Shown here piece after piece: positions 27,801 through 36,109 of a stretch of 64,000 bases of DNA. The translations under genes and the position numbers were made by a program. The DNA is from Bacteroidales bacterium. GTDB taxonomy: Bacteria; Bacteroidota; Bacteroidia; Bacteroidales; Muribaculaceae. The stretch covers positions 21,164 through 85,163 of the forward strand of contig CAAGGJ010000164.1 in NCBI GenBank assembly GCA_900769345.1. The letters are read 5' to 3'. Each line of letters opens with the position of its first letter. Position 1 is the first letter of the stretch. Under the pieces are notes generated by a model. It did no database searches. It was not told the origin of the DNA and was given only the letters and a program-made list of their open reading frames with translations.

Positions 27801-27871
27801 ATGTTTTATATATTGGGCATCTCCGCCCGGAAAATCGTAACAAATCGGCATCCACCCGGCTATGATTGCCG

Positions 27872-28795
27872 TTATTTATTCTTGTTGATAATATAAATGC
27901 CACCTGCGGCAAGGGCTCCGGCTATCACATATTTCCAATAGAATGGTTCGCTCAAGCACAAACACGAACTGATGGCTCCAACGGGTGGAATGAGCGAATT
28001 GAATATGGCCACTTTGCCCACAGGATTACAAGTAAGGAGTTTGTTGTAGAGCGCAAATCCTATAGTGGAAATGCTTATGAGTCCGGCGAGAATAAGGAGT
28101 CCGGTGGCGCTCACCACAGGCAAAGTGCCACCCATGGCAAGTCCGGGCACTATGAGCAGTGCTCCACCCACGGCAAGCCCGTAACCGGTGCCCACAAACA
28201 CATCGATGCGTCGTCCCAAGCCGCGAGTCATCAGTCCCGCCACAGCCGAACACAGCGCATTGAGCACTATCATGCCATCGCCCAGCCAAGTAAATCCGCC
28301 ACTGTCGCCACCGTCGATATTCAGTGCCATTATGCCCAGAAAACCCATCACACAGCCCACTATCTTATTGATGGTAAGGCGGTCGCTCTCAAAAAACACG
28401 CACGCCAGTATCACCAGCGTAAACACGCTCATCGAGTTGAGAATCGCAGCACGCGAGCCGGCACTGTGCGAGAGTCCGAAGTAGAAAAAAGCGTAGTGCA
28501 ACGTGGTGTTGAGTAGCGCAAACAGCAGTATGTACCACCAGCTGTGGCGAGTTTTCACAGCGAAACTGCGTCGGGAAGCGCGCGCCACGGCAAGAATTAT
28601 CAGTCCCGACATCAAAAAGCGAATACCGGCAAAAAGCATCTTGCTGCCGGTCATGTCGGTGGTAATATGAAACGCTCCGAAGCCGAGTTTGATGAGCGGA
28701 TAAGCCCAGCCCCACAAAATGGCGGCAGTGAGCGCAAAAGTCACCACCCAGCCCGGTCTACGGAAGATACTTATTGTAGATTTCGATTCATTCAT
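27872..28795 (-). CDS. EamA/DMT-family transporter
   Basis: A 307-residue inner-membrane protein with ten hydrophobic segments and the two-fold EamA repeat of the drug/metabolite transporter superfamily. The first repeat has WGWAYPLIKLGFGAF and the FYFGLSHSAGSRAAIL segment, the second FALYNKLL and KVAIFNSLIPPVGAI; both are the usual EamA signatures at the end of helix 3-4 and 8-9. Family members export amino acids, nucleotides or metabolites; the substrate cannot be inferred. It is transcribed opposite to the surrounding glycan genes and interrupts the locus between GH3 and SusC, so it need not belong to it. Confidence 0.88.
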   Translation of the reverse strand: MNESKSTISIFRRPGWVVTFALTAAILWGWAYPLIKLGFGAFHITTDMTGSKMLFAGIRFLMSGLIILAVARASRRSFAVKTRHSWWYILLFALLNTTLHYAFFYFGLSHSAGSRAAILNSMSVFTLVILACVFFESDRLTINKIVGCVMGFLGIMALNIDGGDSGGFTWLGDGMIVLNALCSAVAGLMTRGLGRRIDVFVGTGYGLAVGGALLIVPGLAMGGTLPVVSATGLLILAGLISISTIGFALYNKLLTCNPVGKVAIFNSLIPPVGAISSCLCLSEPFYWKYVIAGALAAGGIYIINKNK

Positions 28796-29243
28796 TTACT
28801 GTCTGTTGTCACTAAAAAATTGCAGTGCAAAGTTACACAATATTTTATCTATTTCACCTCATATTACATAAGTTTAGCTCCTGCGCACGAGACCTGCAGC
28901 ACCTCGAAAAGCATCTTTTGCCTCTACTTATGGCACATTCTATCGCGAAACTGCGCATTTGGCATTTCCCGCTCAATAAATGCCGTTTTGACAAAATAAA
29001 CGCACTTCCCACAGCAAATAACACCTCTATTGCTCATTTTTGCAACAATATTGTAGCACCACAAGGCTATTTTGAACACCTCCATTAGCCGTTTTTTCTT
29101 TAACATTTATTAATTAACAATATTAATAACACTTTTGTTATCATTATTTAACAATTTATAAGCGACAAAGTATTAAATTTGCCAAGTTTTATTAGCAAAA
29201 CAAACTACAGTACTATTAAAAAAAACAAGTAAAAACCATCTTT
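28796..29243. other. Divergent intergenic region with EamA and SusC promoters
   Basis: About 450 bp. A minus-strand TAACTTTG at 28828-28835 suits the EamA gene. A plus-strand TAAATTTG at 29174-29181 suits SusC, with a leader of about 55 nt; neither has a convincing -33 box. No other structure or gene was seen. Confidence 0.5.
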
Positions 29244-32200
29244 ATGAGAAAGACTATTCTTAGACGCTTATGCGTTGGAATCTTGTGTTGTTTTGCTTTA
29301 GGTACTACTTCAGCCTATGCATCGGCCGAAACAGCACCTCAAAGTGTACAACAGAGTTCAAAAGTTAATGGTATCGTAAAAGACAGCAAGGGCGAGCCCG
29401 TGATAGGCGCAAGTGTGCTTGTAAAGGGCACCACTACCGGCGTTTCGACCGACATCGATGGTCGCTTTGCCATCAATGCAAAGGCTAACGATATCTTAGT
29501 TATCAATTATGTGGGCATGAAGTCAGTGGAAGTTAAGGCTTCTCAAGCTGCCCAAATAGTAATGACTGACGATGCTGCTCAGCTCGACGAAGTGGTAGTG
29601 CTCGGTTATGGTGCAGCCCAAAAGAAGCAAGACCTTTCGGCAGCCGTTGGCGTGGTTCGCGATGCTGAATCGTTGGCTCAACGCCCTGTTACTTCTACCG
29701 AAGGCATGCTTCAAGGTCAGTTGCCTGGTGTTACCATCGAATCGAATGGTGGCGACCCTACTTCTACTCCAAGCATCGTTATCCGCGGTCAAGGTTCGCA
29801 AAACGGCGACAATGTGCTTTGGGTGGTTGACGGTATCCCCGGCGCTCCTATCCCATCGCTCAGCGACATCGAGAGCATCGTAGTGCTCAAGGACGCCGCT
29901 TCGGCTGCTATCTATGGTGCCACTTCTGGTGCCGGCGGTTGTGTGCTCGTTACCACCAAGAAGGCTCAAGAAGGCAAAGTTTCTATTAGCTACGACGGCG
30001 TTGTAGGTGTGCGTGCAGCAAGCAACCTTCCCAAAGGCTTGAACGCACAACAACAAATAGAAATGCGCAAGATTTCGCACGCTAACGCAGGTCTTACACT
30101 CCCCGACGGCTGGGACACTACCAAGAACCCTTGGGTTGCTACCAACCGCACCGACTGGATGGACGAAATATTCCGCTCTGCGCTTTATCACCGTCACAAT
30201 GTGGCTGTTAACACCGGTACAGAGAACGCCAAGAACCGCATCTCGTTTGCTCTCGACAGCGACGACGGTGTGCTCATCAACACTTGGAACCAAAAGACAA
30301 CCCTCCACTACAACGGTGAATACAAGCTCAACAATTGGGTTACTCTTACCGAAACATTCTCTTGGGTAAACAATAAGAGCCGCTCTAAGGACACTAACTC
30401 TGGCTACACCGGTGCTATCATCAGCGCCATCATGATGCCAAGTTCAGCTCCTGTTTACGACACTAACGGCAACTATCACGGTGTAACTACCGAAAATCCT
30501 GAATATGTAGCTAAATACGGCAGCAACTACGCCGACATCCACGGCGACGCCGTTAACCCAGTGCGTATCCTTACCGCTGAAAACCGCTACAACCGCACAA
30601 GCGACGTTTGGTCGACTACTTCGCTCCAGATTGGCAACATCGTGCCTGGCTTGAAGTTCGTGAGCCGTTTCACCTACAACCTCACCAACAACTACTACAA
30701 GAACTTCAACCCACGCCGTCCAGAAATCGGTAAGCCACAAGACTTCAACGAACTCGACGAAAGCTCTTACCGCTACAGCCGCTGGATGACCGAAAACACT
30801 CTTACTTACGACAACACATTCGGCAAGCACACCGTAGGCGCTTTGCTCTCTACTACTGCCGACCACACCTACAGCCGTGGTCTCAGCATCTATGGTAAGA
30901 ACATCAGCGACGAATCAGATTACCTTCAGTACATCTCATTTGCCGAAACCACCAGCAACAACGACTACCTCACAGGTCCTGACGCTAACGTAGCAGTTAT
31001 CGCTCGTCTCTCTTACTCATTCGACGACCGCTACTTCGCTACCGCTTCATTCCGTCGCGACTACGCAAGCCGTCTGCCTAAGGACAACAACTACGGCGAC
31101 TTCCCTGCTGTGACTGCTGCTTGGAAGATTTCTAACGAAAGCTTCTTCCCTAAGACCGACGCAGTTAACCTCCTCAAGCTTCGTGCTTCTTGGGGTCGCG
31201 TAGGTAACTTGGGCTCTATCGGTTACAACTACAAGAGCGCAGTGCTCAGCAAGACCACTTGGAACGAACTCAGCCAAGCCGGCGTGGAAACAGGCGGCAT
31301 GTGGGGCACAATGTGGTACCTCAACAATGTAGTTAACCCTAACTTGACTTGGGAAACTTCAGAACAATTCGACCTTGGTCTTGATGCAGCATTCTTGAAC
31401 AACCGCCTCAGCGTTGCTCTCGACTACTACAACAAGCGCACATATAACTTGATTCAAACTCAATCGATGAACTGGCCAGGCTACCTCGGCATCAGCGCTC
31501 AGCTCGTGAACATGGGTGAAGTTCGCAACCGCGGTTTCGAAGCTCAAGTAACTTGGAGTGACAAGGTTAACAAGGACTGGTCGTACTTCGTAACAGCCAA
31601 CCTTTCGTACAACGAAAACAAGGTTACCGACATCGGTGTAAAGAGCAGCACAGGCGAGGCAGGTGTATGGACCGGTGGCGGCGGTTTCCGCAACATCCCT
31701 TACATCTATCAAACCACCGAAGGTCAGCCTTTGGGTTCTTACTACCTAATCAACTGCCTCGGCATATTCCAAAGCGACGCAGAAGCAGCTGCTTACACCA
31801 AGGACGGCAAACCAATACAACCTAACGCTGTAGCCGGCGACTTGAAGTTCGAAGACTTCAATAACGATGGCGTAATCGACAGCAAAGACCGTCAATATAT
31901 GGGCAACGCTACTCCCGACTGGACCTACTCTCTCACTGCAGGCTTCACTTGGAAAGACCTCTCGGTTAGCGCTATGTTCCAAGGCGTAGGCGGTGCTCAA
32001 GCATTCTATGCTGGTAAGTATATGCTCCTCAGCGACGTTGAAGGTAACTTCAACCGTTCTACCGAAATCCTCAACGCTTGGAGCCCAACTAACACAGGCA
32101 GCGACATCCCTCGTCTTTCGAAAAACGACTTGAACAGCAACTTCTCTACCCCAAGCACTTGGTATCTCGAAGACGCCGACTACTTGCGTATGAAGAACTT

Positions 32201-32405
32201 GACTGTAACCTACGACTTGACTCGTATCATGCGCAAGTGCTCACACTTCGGTATGCGCAACAGCAACCTTTCGGTTTACTTCAGCGGCGAAAACCTCTTC
32301 ACCATCACCAACTATTCGGGTATGGACCCCGAATGTGGCGGCTGGGATGCTTTGAAGTATCCTGTATCTAAGGTTTACTCATTTGGCGTTAAGTTGACTT
32401 ACTAA
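29244..32405 (+). CDS. susC: SusC/RagA-family TonB-dependent outer-membrane transporter
   Basis: A 1053-residue outer-membrane transporter that takes up oligosaccharides with its SusD partner, powered by TonB-ExbBD. After a signal peptide (to about residue 27) comes a carboxypeptidase-D regulatory-like domain (VNGIVKDSKGEPVIGASVLVKGT, through TDIDGRF), then the TonB-box/plug start LDEVVVLGYG near 118, and the plug with VTSTEGMLQGQLPGV and SIVIRGQGS. The rest is a 22-strand barrel with many Asn, Tyr and Trp; it ends with an aromatic-containing strand (SKVYSFGVKLTY) as barrels do. No N-terminal signalling domain for an anti-sigma factor is present. SusD follows 48 bp later. Codon use is strongly biased toward C-ending codons, as expected for high expression. 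Confidence 0.96.
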   Translation: MRKTILRRLCVGILCCFALGTTSAYASAETAPQSVQQSSKVNGIVKDSKGEPVIGASVLVKGTTTGVSTDIDGRFAINAKANDILVINYVGMKSVEVKASQAAQIVMTDDAAQLDEVVVLGYGAAQKKQDLSAAVGVVRDAESLAQRPVTSTEGMLQGQLPGVTIESNGGDPTSTPSIVIRGQGSQNGDNVLWVVDGIPGAPIPSLSDIESIVVLKDAASAAIYGATSGAGGCVLVTTKKAQEGKVSISYDGVVGVRAASNLPKGLNAQQQIEMRKISHANAGLTLPDGWDTTKNPWVATNRTDWMDEIFRSALYHRHNVAVNTGTENAKNRISFALDSDDGVLINTWNQKTTLHYNGEYKLNNWVTLTETFSWVNNKSRSKDTNSGYTGAIISAIMMPSSAPVYDTNGNYHGVTTENPEYVAKYGSNYADIHGDAVNPVRILTAENRYNRTSDVWSTTSLQIGNIVPGLKFVSRFTYNLTNNYYKNFNPRRPEIGKPQDFNELDESSYRYSRWMTENTLTYDNTFGKHTVGALLSTTADHTYSRGLSIYGKNISDESDYLQYISFAETTSNNDYLTGPDANVAVIARLSYSFDDRYFATASFRRDYASRLPKDNNYGDFPAVTAAWKISNESFFPKTDAVNLLKLRASWGRVGNLGSIGYNYKSAVLSKTTWNELSQAGVETGGMWGTMWYLNNVVNPNLTWETSEQFDLGLDAAFLNNRLSVALDYYNKRTYNLIQTQSMNWPGYLGISAQLVNMGEVRNRGFEAQVTWSDKVNKDWSYFVTANLSYNENKVTDIGVKSSTGEAGVWTGGGGFRNIPYIYQTTEGQPLGSYYLINCLGIFQSDAEAAAYTKDGKPIQPNAVAGDLKFEDFNNDGVIDSKDRQYMGNATPDWTYSLTAGFTWKDLSVSAMFQGVGGAQAFYAGKYMLLSDVEGNFNRSTEILNAWSPTNTGSDIPRLSKNDLNSNFSTPSTWYLEDADYLRMKNLTVTYDLTRIMRKCSHFGMRNSNLSVYFSGENLFTITNYSGMDPECGGWDALKYPVSKVYSFGVKLTY

Positions 32406-32453
32406 TCGACAGCGAAATTCTTAACATATAATAATTCAAATTTGAAAAGTATT

Positions 32454-34079
32454 ATGAAAAAATATATTTTAGGTTTGGCTGTGTCGGCTTTGGCTATCAC
32501 TTCAGTGTCTTGCGACGACTTCCTGAACACTCAACCTGAAGGACAACCTACTACCGGCACATACTTCACCAACGACCAACAGGCAATCGATGCAGTGGAA
32601 ATACTCTATGCCGAGGTACAACAAGAAGGCTGCTTCGGTCGCGAATTTTTCTGGGAACAAGCTGCCGCCAACGACGTAGTTTGGGGTCGTACTCGCAGCT
32701 ATCCTGCTCTCGCCACTTTCAACTACTCCGGCGACGAAAGCCCGCTCCGCTCGGTGTGGGAACGCTTGACTCGCACCACTGCTCGCGCTAACTGGGTGGT
32801 GGAACAGCTCACCAAGAAAACTTCACTCACCGCTATCGAAAAGCGTTCGCTCGGCGAAGCATACTTCATGCGCGCTCTCACTCACTTCTACATCGCTTAC
32901 CGCTACGGTACCGACAAGCAAGGTGTGCCTTTCTGCCGCTACGAAGACTTCCCTAACGGGTACGACAACTCTATCCCCGAACAGCAGGCTACCGTAATGG
33001 AAAACTATCGCCTCATCATCGAAGACCTCGACAAGGCTATAGCAAACCTTCCTAAATTTGAAGAATACGGTGCCGACGACCGCGGTCGCGCTCACAAGGC
33101 TGCTGCCGTAGGTTACAAGGCTAAGACTTATGCTTACTGGGCTACTTGGGACCAAACAAAGTGGAACGACGTAATCAACTGCGTTAACGAACTCGAGCAA
33201 ACTTATGGTCGCGACCTCGCCGACACATATGCTCAAGTGTTCTCATCTGATTTCGCCGACTTCTGGACCAAGGAATACATCTGGACTATCCCTTGCAACG
33301 GCGGTGCATCGGGTGGTGGCACTGAATTCCCTGGCGTAATCCTTGAAAACAAGGGTTGGGGTGTCTACAACGGCTGGGGTCAAAACAAGCCTTCTTACGA
33401 CATCTTCGAAGAAATGCTCAAGGACGGCGCCGGCAACGACCGTATCGTTCGCTCTATCCTCGAATATGGCCAAGAATTCTATTTCAACGGCGAAAAGCGT
33501 CAGTTCTACTCAACTTCTGACGTTGAATCGGGCTTCATGATCAACAAGTATATGGACCCATTCAAGCACAAAGATATGACTAAGGAATACGTTAATCCTA
33601 ACGGCAACTGGCCAACAGCTCGCGTCAACTTCCCATTGTTGCGCTTTGCCGACTGCTTGCTCCTCCGTGCCGAAGCTTATCTCATGACAGGCAAAGCCGG
33701 CGAAGCTGCTAAGGATATCAACCGCATCCGCACTCGTTCTAAGCTCGAGCCTATCGGCTCTACTGCCACTATGGCTGACCTCTATCACGAACGTCGCTGC
33801 GAACTTGCATTCGAGTTCTCTGACCACTTGTTCGACCTCAAGCGCTGGAACCGCTCTTCGAATGCCGAAATCAAGGCTCTTGCCGATGCCGAACTCAACG
33901 CAAGTCCACGCGTTCGCCACTACGAAAACCGTGGTGACATCAACTCAGCGTTCACCGTTGGTCAATACGAAGACTACAAGGTTAAGAACAAATACGATGC
34001 TCACTTCATGGTATTCCCTTACCCATCGGCTGAAATCACCAAGGCCGGCGGTAAGTTGAAGCAAAACGAAGGCTATTAA
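32454..34079 (+). CDS. susD: SusD/RagB-family glycan-binding lipoprotein
   Basis: Start taken at ATG 32454 (MKKYILGLAV); the frame reaches a TTG four codons upstream. A 541-residue surface lipoprotein: lipobox SVSC, then DDFLNTQPEG, the canonical mature SusD start. The helical TPR part includes LGEAYFMRALTHFYIAYRYG; the C-terminal SusD domain has FPLLRFADCLLLRAEAYL and DLYHERRCELAFEFSDHLFDLKRWN, both diagnostic. It caps the SusC barrel and binds the substrate at the surface. A hairpin terminator follows, so susCD forms its own transcript, separate from the enzyme operon downstream. Confidence 0.96.
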   Translation: MKKYILGLAVSALAITSVSCDDFLNTQPEGQPTTGTYFTNDQQAIDAVEILYAEVQQEGCFGREFFWEQAAANDVVWGRTRSYPALATFNYSGDESPLRSVWERLTRTTARANWVVEQLTKKTSLTAIEKRSLGEAYFMRALTHFYIAYRYGTDKQGVPFCRYEDFPNGYDNSIPEQQATVMENYRLIIEDLDKAIANLPKFEEYGADDRGRAHKAAAVGYKAKTYAYWATWDQTKWNDVINCVNELEQTYGRDLADTYAQVFSSDFADFWTKEYIWTIPCNGGASGGGTEFPGVILENKGWGVYNGWGQNKPSYDIFEEMLKDGAGNDRIVRSILEYGQEFYFNGEKRQFYSTSDVESGFMINKYMDPFKHKDMTKEYVNPNGNWPTARVNFPLLRFADCLLLRAEAYLMTGKAGEAAKDINRIRTRSKLEPIGSTATMADLYHERRCELAFEFSDHLFDLKRWNRSSNAEIKALADAELNASPRVRHYENRGDINSAFTVGQYEDYKVKNKYDAHFMVFPYPSAEITKAGGKLKQNEGY

Positions 34080-34128
34080 TCATCGACATCTCGCAAGGAA
34101 TTGTTGCCTTGCCGATAGATAATCACTT

Positions 34129-34160
34129 AAGGTGCGTCAATCTCAGCATTGGCGCACCTT
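34129..34160 (+). terminator. Terminator of the susCD operon
   Basis: AAGGTGCG / CGCACCTT stem with 16-nt loop followed by TGATTTTAT. Confidence 0.75.
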
Positions 34161-34261
34161 TGATTTTATCAAATTTTCCTACCCCGAAGCACATCGGCAT
34201 CCCGAAAGCCCTTTTAACTAAAGTTTACAATATCTCAAAAGCATAAATGACAGATATTTCG

Positions 34262-34269
34262 TAACTTTA
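34262..34269 (+). promoter_or_regulatory. Possible -7 box of the enzyme operon
   Basis: TAACTTTA, one mismatch to TAnnTTTG, about 85 bp upstream of the first gene at 34355. No clear -33 box. Confidence 0.4.
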
Positions 34270-34354
34270 CACCTCGGGAACATACCATCACCCCGCAAAA
34301 CAAAACAAGAAAAAATTCAAACCTTTCAAAACAAACTATTCAATATCTCAAATT

Positions 34355-35209
34355 ATGCGAAAACTATTTTTAGCTCTATTAAGCGTAATCATCCTGGCAG
34401 GATGTTCAAAACAGCAACAAGAAACCACACAAAACATAGTAGTGGCTACATTCAACATGCGTTACGATAACCCCGACGACAGCCTCAACAACTGGCAATA
34501 TCGCAAGGAACGCATCGCTCAATTCATCGCCGACCAAAACATCGACATTGTAGGCACTCAAGAACTACTCCAAAATCAAGTTGACGACCTCAAAGCTTTG
34601 CTGCCCGACTTCGAGATGGTGGGCGTGGCTCGCGACAACGGCAAGGACGAAGGCGAATATGCTGCCATCTTCTTCCGCCGCGACCGCTTCGAAGCCCTCG
34701 ACAGCAACAACTTTTGGCTCTGCGAAAACCCCGACAGCGTGGGTATGAAGGGCTGGGACGCCGCTTGCACTCGCATCGCCACATGGGCTAAACTCAAGGA
34801 TAAAACCTCCAACAAGATATTTATGGCGGTCAACACTCACTTCGACCACGTGGGCGAAGTGGCTCGCCGCGAAAGCGCGCTGCTCATCATTCGAAAAATC
34901 AAGGAAATTGTGGGCGACCGTCCGGCATTCCTCACCGGCGACTTCAATGTGGACAACACCAGCAACGCCTACGCCACAATCACAGGCAACGAGTTTGTGC
35001 TCAACGATGCTCGCGAAGTGGCCGACTCGATAGAGGGCGTAGACTATACTTGGCACGACTTCGCCCAACTCCCTGCCGAAGAACGCGCTCGCATCGACTT
35101 CATTTTCACCACTCCGAGCATCAAGGTGCTCAAGGTATTTATCCCCCAAGAGAATGCCGATGCTCTCCTGAGCGACCACAATCCTCAAGTAGCCACTTTG
35201 CAACTCTAA
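34355..35209 (+). CDS. Endonuclease/exonuclease/phosphatase (EEP) family lipoprotein
   Basis: A 284-residue lipoprotein (lipobox LAGC, Cys17) of the EEP superfamily, Mg-dependent enzymes that hydrolyse phosphoester bonds in nucleic acids, inositol phosphates or sphingomyelin. All core motifs are present: ATFNMRY near residue 32, GTQE near 69 (metal-binding Glu), VNTHFDHVG near 160, TGDFNVDN near 196, RIDFIF near 248 and LSDHNPQV near 273 (catalytic His). An exported, glycan-locus-linked member more likely acts as a sugar- or lipid-phosphodiesterase than a nuclease. It is first in a tight six-gene operon (gaps 22, 50, 25, 12 and 40 bp) with three glycan enzymes and two other phosphoesterase proteins. 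Confidence 0.9.
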   Translation: MRKLFLALLSVIILAGCSKQQQETTQNIVVATFNMRYDNPDDSLNNWQYRKERIAQFIADQNIDIVGTQELLQNQVDDLKALLPDFEMVGVARDNGKDEGEYAAIFFRRDRFEALDSNNFWLCENPDSVGMKGWDAACTRIATWAKLKDKTSNKIFMAVNTHFDHVGEVARRESALLIIRKIKEIVGDRPAFLTGDFNVDNTSNAYATITGNEFVLNDAREVADSIEGVDYTWHDFAQLPAEERARIDFIFTTPSIKVLKVFIPQENADALLSDHNPQVATLQL

Positions 35210-35231
35210 TCACTCCACTCTCGTCAGGATT

Positions 35232-36059
35232 ATGAAGATAGGAATCGATTTAGGCGGCACTAACATACGCGTGGGTGCCGTGAGCAACGGCAAAATAGTG
35301 CGCAAGGCTCAAGTGCCAACCCCTCGCACCACCAACCCCGATGAAGTGGTGGATGCAATTGTAGACCTCATACGCCAAGTGGCTGAAAGCGACGCTATCG
35401 AAGGCATAGGCATAGGCGTGCCATCGGTGGTAGATTGGGAAAAGGGAATTGTATACAATGTGATGAACATCCCGTCGTGGAAGGAAGTACACATCAAGGA
35501 CATTCTCGAAAGCGAATTCGGTGTGCCCGTAGCGGTAAACAACGACGCCAACTGCTTCGCCCTCGGCGAGAAGATGTATGGCGCCGCCCGCCTCTACGAC
35601 GATGTGGTGGGACTTACCCTCGGCACCGGCGTTGGCGCCGGACTGATATTCAACGGACGCCTGTATAGCGGTCGCAACACCGCTGCCGGCGAGGTGTGCT
35701 CGCTCCCTTATCTCGATAGCGACTACGAACACTACTGCAGCAGCGGATTTTTTGTTACCAAAGGCACCTCAGGTCGCGATGCCGCCCTTCTGGCTTCGGC
35801 TGGCAATGCCGAAATTCAGCCCGTTTGGCAGGAATTTGGCTCTCATGTGGGCAATCTGGTGAAAGCCGTTCTCCTCGCCTACGATCCTCAAGCCATAGTG
35901 TTCGGCGGAAGCATCGCCAAGGCGTTCAAACACTTCGAAAAACCTATGATGCAGTCGCTCCAATCGTTTATGTACCCCAATATGGTGCAACGCCTCAAAA
36001 TTTTCGTTTCCGAACTCGATGATGTAGCCATCTACGGCGCATCGGCTTTGGTGCAATAA
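35232..36059 (+). CDS. ROK-family sugar kinase
   Basis: A 275-residue cytoplasmic kinase of the ROK family, which phosphorylates glucose, N-acetylmannosamine, fructose or similar hexoses. Phosphate-binding motif IGIDLGGTNIRVG at residues 3-15; catalytic-loop VNNDANCFALGE near 98; LGTGVGAGLIFNG near 133. The hallmark zinc motif CxCGxxGCxE is not present: the corresponding region reads YEHYCSSGFF, so this member appears to lack the structural zinc site. There is no N-terminal HTH, so it is a kinase and not a repressor. Its place between a phosphatase and a GH92 mannosidase suggests it acts on a monosaccharide released by the locus. Confidence 0.9.
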   Translation: MKIGIDLGGTNIRVGAVSNGKIVRKAQVPTPRTTNPDEVVDAIVDLIRQVAESDAIEGIGIGVPSVVDWEKGIVYNVMNIPSWKEVHIKDILESEFGVPVAVNNDANCFALGEKMYGAARLYDDVVGLTLGTGVGAGLIFNGRLYSGRNTAAGEVCSLPYLDSDYEHYCSSGFFVTKGTSGRDAALLASAGNAEIQPVWQEFGSHVGNLVKAVLLAYDPQAIVFGGSIAKAFKHFEKPMMQSLQSFMYPNMVQRLKIFVSELDDVAIYGASALVQ

Positions 36060-36109
36060 CACATCTCCCTCATAACCAATATTCTCAGCAAAACTAACTA
36101 TTAATTTCG

